Of a DNA stretch of 14,979 bases, positions 7,520 to 13,192 are shown in pieces. Each line of letters starts with the position of its first letter. Position 1 is the stretch's first letter. The notes under the pieces are model-generated. The model was not told where the DNA came from, did not search any database, and was given only the letters and a program-made list of their open reading frames with translations. The position numbers were made by a program, and so were the translations under genes. The DNA is from Candidatus Omnitrophota bacterium (GTDB lineage Bacteria > Omnitrophota > Gorgyraeia > Gygaellales > Profunditerraquicolaceae): NCBI GenBank assembly GCA_028711825.1, contig JAQTRM010000028.1, forward strand, positions 1 to 14,979, in the 5' to 3' direction.

Positions 7520-8248
7520 ATGATGAGAATAATTATTTCGATATTTATCTGGCTGGGGAGCGGGATATTGACCATCCTGTTGTTTTTGGTGGTTGCTGTT
7601 TTGAACATCCTGCTTTTAGCTTTCGACCGGGACAAGAAGATTACGCACCGCCAGTGTTTCTGGTGGTCGGATATGGTAATCGGCCTTAACCCTTATTGGA
7701 ACCTTAAGGTCAGCGGCCTGGAGCATATCGACCATCATAAGGCTTACGTGATTATCTCCAACCACCAGAGCATGGCCGATATCGTGGTGCTTTACCAGAT
7801 TAAGACACAGTTTAAGTGGGTGGCCAAGGCCAGTTTGTTCAAGGTTCCCTTTATCGGATGGTGTTTAGGCCTTATCAAGCATATCAGGCTTACCCGGGGA
7901 GATTTTTCAAGCATCAAAGAAATTTACCATCAAGCCAGCAGATGGCTCCAGAGGGGGATGTCGGTATTGTTCTTTCCCGAGGGGACGCGCAGCAGCGGCA
8001 TTCAGATGGGAGGGTTTCAGAACGGGGCGTTTAAGCTGGCGATTAAAGAGCAGAAACCCGTTCTGCCGATCTGCCTGAAAGGGACGCATGCGGCTATCCC
8101 CAAAGGCAGCTGGGTTTTTAAAGCCAGGGTAGACGCGGAGGTCCGGGTTCTCGAACCGATCGACACCGCCGGTTTAAAGCCGGGCGATTTCGCTTTGCTC
8201 CGTGACAAGGTTTGTTCGCGGATACTGCAGGCGCAGCTTGAGAAATAA
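7520..8248 (+). CDS. plsC: 1-acyl-sn-glycerol-3-phosphate acyltransferase (PlsC family)
   Basis: This 242-residue protein is an AGPAT-type acyltransferase, which esterifies lysophosphatidic acid with a second fatty acyl group to make phosphatidic acid at the inner face of the cytoplasmic membrane. Family motifs are NHQSMAD (81-87, the NH-x4-D catalytic pair His82/Asp87), RGD with the preceding hydrophobic run (motif II region) and FPEGTRS (152-158, the glycerol-phosphate site). A strongly hydrophobic segment at about residues 3-32 anchors it. The length is typical. The ATG at 7520, followed at once by a second ATG at 7523, has no ribosome binding site and lies just after a consensus promoter. 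Translation is thus probably leaderless. No later start would keep the membrane anchor. It opens a four-gene run with the AsmA-like gene 4 bp after it. Confidence 0.92.
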   Translation: MMRIIISIFIWLGSGILTILLFLVVAVLNILLLAFDRDKKITHRQCFWWSDMVIGLNPYWNLKVSGLEHIDHHKAYVIISNHQSMADIVVLYQIKTQFKWVAKASLFKVPFIGWCLGLIKHIRLTRGDFSSIKEIYHQASRWLQRGMSVLFFPEGTRSSGIQMGGFQNGAFKLAIKEQKPVLPICLKGTHAAIPKGSWVFKARVDAEVRVLEPIDTAGLKPGDFALLRDKVCSRILQAQLEK

Positions 8249-8252
8249 TATT

Positions 8253-9347
8253 ATGGCGAAAAAAAGCAGGATCTTTTTTTGGATTTTAGGGATTTTTCTG
8301 GCGTTGTTTTTTGCCGCCAATATCCTGGTCGGGGTGTTCGCGCGTTCGGTCATCGAACGCCGTCTCCAGGAGGCTTTGAAACTGAAATGCAGCCTGGGTA
8401 AAGTCGGGTTAAGCCTGCCTTTTACGGTTAATCTCGAGAGGCTTGAGATCGGTAATCTCGCCAGTATAAAAAAGATTTCATTATCGCCGGATCCGGTAGC
8501 GCTTGTTTTCGGCAAGATCGTGATCCATGGCTTAAATATCGTCGATCCGGTGATAAATATCGAGCGGTCCGCGGAAGGCAAGCTGAACCTCCCGGTTTCG
8601 GAAGGCAAGCTGAATCTTCCGGCTCCGGAAGGCAAGAAGAGCGGCCCCGCTCCGGAATTTTACCTCACCGGGTTTAACCTTGTAAACGGCAAGGTTATTT
8701 TTACCGACCGCAAGGTTTCCTCCGAAGGTTTTCAGTTGGTTTTAAACAAGCTGGATATTAAAGTCTCCAAGGTTGTCCTGCCGCTTAATTCCCTGGCGAT
8801 GAATTTCCAGGCGCATACCGAGGTCCTGGACGGTCAGTCCGGAATCTCCGGCGATATCGATTTCAGCGGATGGCTGGATTACCCTTCACGCAAGATGGAC
8901 GCGGAGCTGGAAATCAAGGGACTGGATCTCGTAAAGTTCTCGGTTTACTACGGAAATTTTATTTCCCAGCGCCAGCTTGCCGCGGGAAAGCTTAACCTGA
9001 ACTCTTCTTTCAAAGCGCAGAATAATATCTTGATGATCGTTTCCAGGCTGGGCATTTCCGGGCTGGCTTACGCGGAAACCCCGCAAGCGCAATTTAAAGA
9101 GTCTTTGGTGAAAAATACCCTGGATTTTTTTACCGACGCAAAAGGCAACTTGAACCTGGAGTTTTCCTTAAAGACGCTTTTGGATCATCCGCAATTCAGC
9201 AAGAAAGAGATAGAAACGGCTATTTTGGGAGCGGCCGCTAAAAATCTCGCGCGGCAATCCCCGCAGCAGATCGCCGATAAGGTGGGTGCTTTGATCGATC
9301 AGTATAAAGGGATGGGTAAGGAATTGAAAAATATCTTCGGTGGATAA
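8253..9347 (+). CDS. AsmA-like membrane-anchored protein
   Basis: This 364-residue protein has a short basic N-terminus (MAKKSR), one hydrophobic helix at about residues 7-27, and a long beta-rich exported part with the feel of the AsmA/DUF748 group. RRLQEALKLKCSLGKVGLS and later INIER-x-x-EGKLNLP strands resemble their N-terminal repeats. Members of this group are periplasmic and are linked to outer-membrane or inter-membrane lipid transport in Gram-negative bacteria. Residues 108-134 are three tandem nine-residue units. The ATG at 8253 is chosen over an upstream in-frame ATG at 8202, because the latter would overlap plsC by 47 bp and put a charged, unlikely leader before the membrane helix. 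The neighbour plsC supports a membrane-lipid theme. The C-terminal 40 residues form a helical domain (LARQSPQQIADKVGALIDQY). Confidence 0.7.
   Translation: MAKKSRIFFWILGIFLALFFAANILVGVFARSVIERRLQEALKLKCSLGKVGLSLPFTVNLERLEIGNLASIKKISLSPDPVALVFGKIVIHGLNIVDPVINIERSAEGKLNLPVSEGKLNLPAPEGKKSGPAPEFYLTGFNLVNGKVIFTDRKVSSEGFQLVLNKLDIKVSKVVLPLNSLAMNFQAHTEVLDGQSGISGDIDFSGWLDYPSRKMDAELEIKGLDLVKFSVYYGNFISQRQLAAGKLNLNSSFKAQNNILMIVSRLGISGLAYAETPQAQFKESLVKNTLDFFTDAKGNLNLEFSLKTLLDHPQFSKKEIETAILGAAAKNLARQSPQQIADKVGALIDQYKGMGKELKNIFGG
8574..8654 (+). repeat. Three tandem 27-bp units within the AsmA-like gene
   Basis: Units start at 8574, 8601 and 8628, and each begins GAAGGCAAG. The encoded units are EGKLNLPVS, EGKLNLPAP and EGKKSGPAP. 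The first two differ mainly at wobble and at the last two codons, while the third has diverged. The repeat keeps frame and probably forms a flexible proline-rich spacer between strands. Confidence 0.9.
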
Positions 9348-9369
9348 TTTTCTCAGGAAGGATGCTGCA

Positions 9370-10026
9370 GTGGAAGAGCACAAGACTAAATCGTTAAAAA
9401 ATATCGAAGAGAAGATGGAGGGGTTGGATGTCGACTCCCTGCGTTATCATGTCCTGGAAAGCGCCAAGAACTTTAAATCCTCGTGGATTGAACTCGGCCG
9501 TTCTTTATACGCGGTATGGAAGGATAAAAAATATAAAGAATGGGGGTATACCGGTTTTGAGGCTTATGCCGCGCGTGAGATCGGCATCCGCCAGCAGACC
9601 GCGATGAAGCTTTTGAAATCTTATTATTTCCTGGAAAAGGAAGAACCGCAGTATCTCAAAGATGAATATTCGTCTGCGGCGCTTCCGGCGAATATCCCCG
9701 GTTACGAATCGGTTAACCTGCTGCGCCAGGCCAAGAACAATAAGAACCTCGATGAAGAAGATTATTCGGATTTTAAAAAAGAAGTTTTTGAGAAAGGAAG
9801 GGACCCCCGGGATCTTAAAAAAAGCCTGGGGGTGATCATCCGCCAGCGGCAGGAGCTTGATCCGGAGGCGGCGGCATTAAAGAGAAGGAACGCGGTTCTG
9901 AACCGGCTTCTCGGGCAATTAAAGTCGTTGAAACAGGAGGTTCAGGCGCTTAAGCTGCTTCCCGCGCCGCTGATCAGGGATCTGGATGAATTGATCCGCG
10001 GCGTCGGACAAGAGGTGAAAGGATAA
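9370..10026 (+). CDS. Unrecognised protein with helix-turn-helix-like segment and C-terminal coiled coil
   Basis: This is a 218-residue, charged, soluble and largely helical protein; I do not recognise the family. Residues about 50-90 read GYTGFEAYAAREIGIRQQTAMKLLKSYYFL. That resembles the helix-turn-helix of ParB/DUF3102-like proteins, where a 'GY-x-x-FE-x-Y' helix is followed by 'G-(I/L)-x-x-x-TA' recognition residues. The last 65 residues, heptad-like and Leu/Lys/Glu/Arg rich, predict a coiled coil. The start is placed at GTG 9370 because AGGAAGG at 9355-9361 lies eight bases upstream. An earlier in-frame GTG at 9340 would overlap the AsmA-like gene and has no ribosome binding site. A release-factor-like gene follows 5 bp after the stop. 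DNA binding is inference from the one segment. Confidence 0.72.
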   Translation: MEEHKTKSLKNIEEKMEGLDVDSLRYHVLESAKNFKSSWIELGRSLYAVWKDKKYKEWGYTGFEAYAAREIGIRQQTAMKLLKSYYFLEKEEPQYLKDEYSSAALPANIPGYESVNLLRQAKNNKNLDEEDYSDFKKEVFEKGRDPRDLKKSLGVIIRQRQELDPEAAALKRRNAVLNRLLGQLKSLKQEVQALKLLPAPLIRDLDELIRGVGQEVKG

Positions 10027-10031
10027 TTCTT

Positions 10032-10445
10032 ATGGCATTCGTCTTCGGCAATAACCCGGCTTTGGAAAAAAGGATGGAGCGCCTGGGGGTAAACGAAGAA
10101 GAGATTTCCGAGAGTTTTATCCGTTCCGGAGGGCCCGGCGGGCAGAATGTAAATAAGACCTCTACCTGCGTTTACCTGAAGCACCTTCCCACCGGGTTGG
10201 AGGTTAAGTGCCAGTCCCGGCGTTCACAGCTTTTAAACCGTTTGCTTGCGCGGCATATCCTCTTGGGGAAGATTGAACAAAGGATACGCCGGGAAAAACT
10301 GAAGAGCCAGTCTGAGAAGGCCAAGGAGGCGCGCCGCAAACGCAGGCGGCCGGAAAAAATCAAGGTAAGGATCCTGGAGGGGAAGCACCGGCGTTCCGTG
10401 AAGAAATCGGGACGTAAAAAAATACATGAGATTGAAGTTGCATAA
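10032..10445 (+). CDS. Small class-I release-factor-like protein with GGQ motif (ribosome rescue)
   Basis: This 137-residue protein contains only the peptidyl-hydrolysis domain of class I release factors: SGGPGGQNVNKTST with GGQ at 36-38, then VYLKHLPTGLEVKCQSRRSQ. A very basic C-terminal tail (KEARRKRRRPEKIKV and onward) follows. The codon-recognition domains of RF1/RF2 are absent. This matches the ArfB/YaeJ and MTRFR (C12orf65) type, which frees peptides from stalled ribosomes or from 50S-peptidyl-tRNA; the basic tail reaches into the mRNA channel in ArfB. The wording around GGQ and 'HLPTG' seems nearer MTRFR-like PCRF proteins than E. coli ArfB. The length is right for the group. The ATG at 10032 has GAAAGGAT upstream, inside the end of the preceding gene, so the two are probably coupled. 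Confidence 0.9.
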   Translation: MAFVFGNNPALEKRMERLGVNEEEISESFIRSGGPGGQNVNKTSTCVYLKHLPTGLEVKCQSRRSQLLNRLLARHILLGKIEQRIRREKLKSQSEKAKEARRKRRRPEKIKVRILEGKHRRSVKKSGRKKIHEIEVA

Positions 10446-10465
10446 ACATTTTCTTGTGATAAAAT
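10438..10465 (+). promoter_or_regulatory. Weak candidate promoter ahead of the 41-aa peptide gene
   Basis: TTGCAT at 10438-10443 is followed after 16 bases by TAAAAT at 10460-10465, in an A/T-rich stretch just past the release-factor-like gene. It could drive the small peptide gene at 10552. The match is only fair and A/T richness makes chance likely. Confidence 0.3.
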
Positions 10466-10497
10466 AAACAAATATTAAAATGCTTGCATTTGGCCTG

Positions 10498-10513
10498 CCT
10501 GTCGGCAGACAGG
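10498..10513 (+). repeat. Short perfect palindrome CCTGTC-GGCA-GACAGG
   Basis: This is a 6-bp perfect stem with a 4-base loop. It is overlapped by an alternative stem CTGCC-TGTC-GGCAG at 10496-10509. No T-run follows, so it is not a normal terminator. It sits in a 106-bp gap and looks like the core of a dispersed palindromic repeat. Confidence 0.65.
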
Positions 10514-10520
10514 GGAGACG

Positions 10521-10542
10521 GGCGGACAGATAAGGCGGACAG
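10521..10542 (+). repeat. Direct repeat GGCGGACAG x2, period 13
   Basis: Copies lie at 10521-10529 and 10534-10542, just after the palindrome. The second copy runs into the ribosome binding site of the 41-residue peptide gene. GGACAG also echoes the arm GACAGG of the neighbouring palindrome, so the whole 10494-10551 stretch may be one degenerate repeat element. Confidence 0.55.
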
Positions 10543-10551
10543 GGAGGCAGG

Positions 10552-10677
10552 ATGGGAGAAGGGGGAAGTTTGGTGGCGGGCTTAGTTTCTCTGGCCTTGA
10601 CGGTATGGTTCGTTTATTTCAGCATCCTGGTAGTGCAGAAACTCGACAGGATAATCGAGCTCCTGGATAAGAAATAA
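10552..10677 (+). CDS. Small membrane peptide with amphipathic tail (41 aa)
   Basis: This is a 41-codon frame from ATG 10552 to TAA 10675-10677, with a very strong AGGGAGG at 10541-10547. The product starts MGEGGSLVAGL, has one hydrophobic helix (about residues 7-28, including LTVWFVYFSILVV) and ends in a charged amphipathic helix QKLDRIIELLDKK. A cytoplasmic tail that binds a partner or lies on the membrane is plausible. It stands alone between the release-factor-like gene and the rpsO promoter. I recognise no family. Reality is supported by the ribosome binding site and by the protein-like arrangement of helix and tail; conservation is untested. Confidence 0.62.
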   Translation: MGEGGSLVAGLVSLALTVWFVYFSILVVQKLDRIIELLDKK

Positions 10678-10733
10678 AAATTTGCGCATTTCCGGTTTTC
10701 CGGACTTGCTGCCGGAAGCATTTGATTAACCTG

Positions 10734-10762
10734 TTGACTCAAAAGAGCAATTATCGTATAAT
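10734..10762 (+). promoter_or_regulatory. Sigma-70-type promoter of the rpsO-pnp operon
   Basis: TTGACT at 10734-10739, a 17-base spacer and a perfect TATAAT at 10757-10762. The predicted start of transcription is near 10768-10770, which leaves a leader of only about 18 bases before the rpsO start codon, just enough for the ribosome binding site. Confidence 0.85.
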
Positions 10763-10773
10763 ATTCAGAAAAA

Positions 10774-10789
10774 GGGAGGTAGAAAATTG
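10774..10789 (+). promoter_or_regulatory. Ribosome binding site that fixes the TTG start of rpsO
   Basis: GGGAGGT at 10774-10780 lies seven bases before TTG at 10787-10789 (spacing counted from the end of GGAGG). No ATG or GTG is available in frame at the proper position, so TTG is taken as the start codon. Confidence 0.82.
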
Positions 10790-11056
10790 GTTTTGGTAAA
10801 GGAACAAAAAGCAAAATTGATCGATGATTTTAAGGTGCATGCCAGGGATACCGGGAGCGCCGAAGTACAAATAGCGATTTTGACCGAGAGGATAAACGAC
10901 CTCAGCAATCATTTTAAATCGCATAAAAAAGATTTCCATTCTCGCCGCGGTTTGCTGCTTTTGGTAAGCCGGCGCCGCAAACTCCTTAAATATCTCAAGG
11001 ACAAAAATATAAAAAAATACGAAGAGATATTGGGGAAACTTAGTCTGAGGAAATAA
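10787..11056 (+). CDS. rpsO: Small ribosomal subunit protein uS15
   Basis: The 89-residue product is ribosomal protein S15, which binds 16S rRNA early in assembly of the 30S platform and contacts the large subunit through an inter-subunit bridge. Signature stretches are DTGSAEVQIAILTERINDLSNHFKSHKKDFHSRRGLL and the C-terminal SRRRKLLKYLKD (quoted in part). The length is exactly typical. The gene starts with TTG, read as Met, behind a strong ribosome binding site. A consensus promoter lies about 25 bases upstream, so the message leader is very short. pnp follows after 37 bp, the order found in many bacteria. The short leader leaves little room for the long pseudoknot used for autogenous control in E. 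coli. Confidence 0.98.
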   Translation: MVLVKEQKAKLIDDFKVHARDTGSAEVQIAILTERINDLSNHFKSHKKDFHSRRGLLLLVSRRRKLLKYLKDKNIKKYEEILGKLSLRK

Positions 11057-11093
11057 CTTCCGCAGAGCCAACCAATAAAAAGAAAGAACAATC

Positions 11094-13184
11094 ATGCAAA
11101 ATAAAAGCTTAAGGATCAAATTCGGGAAAAACGATCTTATTATCGAAACCGGCAGGGTTGCCAAACAGGCCAACGGTTCAGTAACCGTTACCTATGGAGG
11201 GACGGTAGTCCTGGTGACCGCCTGTATGTCCGGCACTATCAGGGAAGGCCAGGATTTTTTTCCCCTGACGGTCGAATATCAGGAAAAGACTTATGCCGCC
11301 GGAAGGATTCCCGGAGGATTTTTTAAACGCGAAGGAAGGCCTTCGGAAAGCGAGATTCTGGGCAGCCGTCTGATCGACCGCCCGATCCGCCCGCTTTTCC
11401 CGGAAGGTTTTTTGAATGATGTCCAGGTAATCGCGATGGTCCTTTCAAGCGACGGTGAGAATGATCCCAATGTCCTGGCGTTGATCGGGGCAAGCGCCGC
11501 CTTATCTATTTCTGATATCCCTTTTAACGGCCCCCTGGCCAGCTGCCGGGTAGCCAGAGTGAATAATGAGTTCCTGCTTAATCCTACCTATGAAGAGATC
11601 GGCAAGGCCGACCTGGAAGTAGTGGTCGCGGGTAACGTCAACGGGGTGGTAATGCTGGAATCCAAGGCCCAGGAAGTTTCCGAAGAGGAATACCTGGAGG
11701 CGGTAAGGTTCGGGATGGATAATTTAAAACCCGTATTGGCCCTGCAGGAGGAGTTCAAACGCCTTTACGGGCAGCCGAAAGCCGAAGTCCAGTTAAAACT
11801 CGTGGATCCGGCCTTAATGCAAAAAATTGAAAATCTTTCCCAGGAAAAACTGGCCAAGGTCTATAAATTAGGCAAAAAAGAGGAACGTGAGGAACAGATC
11901 GAACTCTTGACCAAGGAGTTAGATGCTCAGTTAACTGCTGAAGGTTATCTTGGGGCGGATATTCATTCCGGCCTGCACGAAGTAGAAAAGAGACAGGTGC
12001 GCAAGATGATCTCGGCCGAAAGCCTGCGTATCGACGGCCGTTCTTTTAAGGAGATCCGTCCGATTACCTGCGAGGTCGCGGTCCTTCCGCGCACCCACGG
12101 TTCGAGCCTTTTTACGCGCGGGCAGACCCAGAGTTTAGCGATCACCACTTTGGGCACCGGCGAAGACGAGCAGTTGATCGAATCCCTTTACGGGGAGAGA
12201 AAAAAGTCTTTTATGCTGCATTATAATTTTCCTTCTTTCAGTGTCGGGGAAACCCGTCCGGTGCGTTCACCCGGAAGGCGCGAGATCGGACACGGGGCTT
12301 TGGCGGAGAAGGCGCTTTTGGCGGTGATGCCCTCGAAAGAGAAATTTCCTTACACTGTAAGGGTAGTTTCGGAGATCCTGGAATCTAACGGTTCCAGCAG
12401 TATGGCTTCGGTATGCGCTGCGACATTGTCCCTGATGGACGCCGGTGTCCCCATCAAGGAAGCGGTAGGCGGGGTGGCTTTAGGCCTGGTTCAGGAGGGC
12501 GATAAGACCGCCATCCTTACCGATATCGCGGGGCTTGAGGATCATTTCGGGGATATGGATTTTAAGGTTGCCGGCACCCGCAGCGGGATTACCGCGGTGC
12601 AGCTGGATCTTAAAAATACCGGGATTTCCCTGGAGCTTCTTAAGGAATGCTTGGCGCAGTCCCGTGAGGGAAGGATGTTTATCCTGGATAAAATAACCGC
12701 GGTTTTAAACAGCCCGCGCCAGGAACTTTCCAGTTATGCCCCGAGAATCGACGTCTTAAAGATAAATACCGAAAAAATCGGAGAGTTGATCGGTCCGGGC
12801 GGCAAGACAATTAAAGCGATCATCGCCGCTACCGGCGCCAGTATCGATATTAATGACGACGGCACGGTCCTGGTGGGGTCGGTGGATGCCGAGAAGTCCG
12901 ACGCCGCAATCAAGATGATCCGGGCGATCACCGACGATGTCGAAGTGGGCAGGATTTATTTCGGAAAAGTGAAACGCATTATGCAGTTCGGGGCGTTTGT
13001 GGAGCTTGCCCCGCGCAAAGAAGGGCTGGTGCATGTTTCCGAACTCTCCAATACCTTTGTCAAGAAAATAGACGACGTGGTTAAGGTCGGGGATGAGTTT
13101 AAAGTCAAGGTTATCGGGATAGATGAGTTGGGCAGGATCAACTTGAGCAAAAAACAGGCTGAGACACCGCAGCAGGGTAGTTAA
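11094..13184 (+). CDS. pnp: Polyribonucleotide nucleotidyltransferase (PNPase)
   Basis: This 696-residue protein is a full-length PNPase, the trimeric 3'-to-5' phosphorolytic exoribonuclease of mRNA decay. Domain order is first RNase PH domain (about 5-140), helical linker (about 235-310), second RNase PH domain (about 312-545), KH domain with GPGG (567-570) in ELIGPGGKTIKAI, and S1 domain (about 617-690; VGRIYFGKVKRIMQFGAF). In the catalytic second domain, Asp483 and Asp489 in EDHFGDMDF correspond by motif to the metal-binding aspartates of the E. coli enzyme, and TRGQTQ marks the phosphate site. The ribosome binding site is weak (AAAGAA), as expected for translation following rpsO. ftsK starts 8 bp after the stop. 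Nothing is missing. Confidence 0.98.
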   Translation: MQNKSLRIKFGKNDLIIETGRVAKQANGSVTVTYGGTVVLVTACMSGTIREGQDFFPLTVEYQEKTYAAGRIPGGFFKREGRPSESEILGSRLIDRPIRPLFPEGFLNDVQVIAMVLSSDGENDPNVLALIGASAALSISDIPFNGPLASCRVARVNNEFLLNPTYEEIGKADLEVVVAGNVNGVVMLESKAQEVSEEEYLEAVRFGMDNLKPVLALQEEFKRLYGQPKAEVQLKLVDPALMQKIENLSQEKLAKVYKLGKKEEREEQIELLTKELDAQLTAEGYLGADIHSGLHEVEKRQVRKMISAESLRIDGRSFKEIRPITCEVAVLPRTHGSSLFTRGQTQSLAITTLGTGEDEQLIESLYGERKKSFMLHYNFPSFSVGETRPVRSPGRREIGHGALAEKALLAVMPSKEKFPYTVRVVSEILESNGSSSMASVCAATLSLMDAGVPIKEAVGGVALGLVQEGDKTAILTDIAGLEDHFGDMDFKVAGTRSGITAVQLDLKNTGISLELLKECLAQSREGRMFILDKITAVLNSPRQELSSYAPRIDVLKINTEKIGELIGPGGKTIKAIIAATGASIDINDDGTVLVGSVDAEKSDAAIKMIRAITDDVEVGRIYFGKVKRIMQFGAFVELAPRKEGLVHVSELSNTFVKKIDDVVKVGDEFKVKVIGIDELGRINLSKKQAETPQQGS

Positions 13185-13192
13185 GGTGAGAA

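Noticed and set aside
8202..8252. N-terminal extension of the AsmA-like gene starting at ATG 8202
   Set aside because: It overlaps plsC by 47 bp and places 17 mostly charged residues before the membrane anchor; the ATG at 8253 fits better.
9340..9369. Earlier GTG start of the HTH/coiled-coil gene
   Set aside because: No ribosome binding site and an overlap with the upstream gene; GTG 9370 has AGGAAGG at good spacing.
10688..10722. Hairpin TTCCGG / CCGGAA before the rpsO promoter
   Set aside because: Six-bp stem with a 16-base loop and no following T-run; not a convincing terminator or operator.
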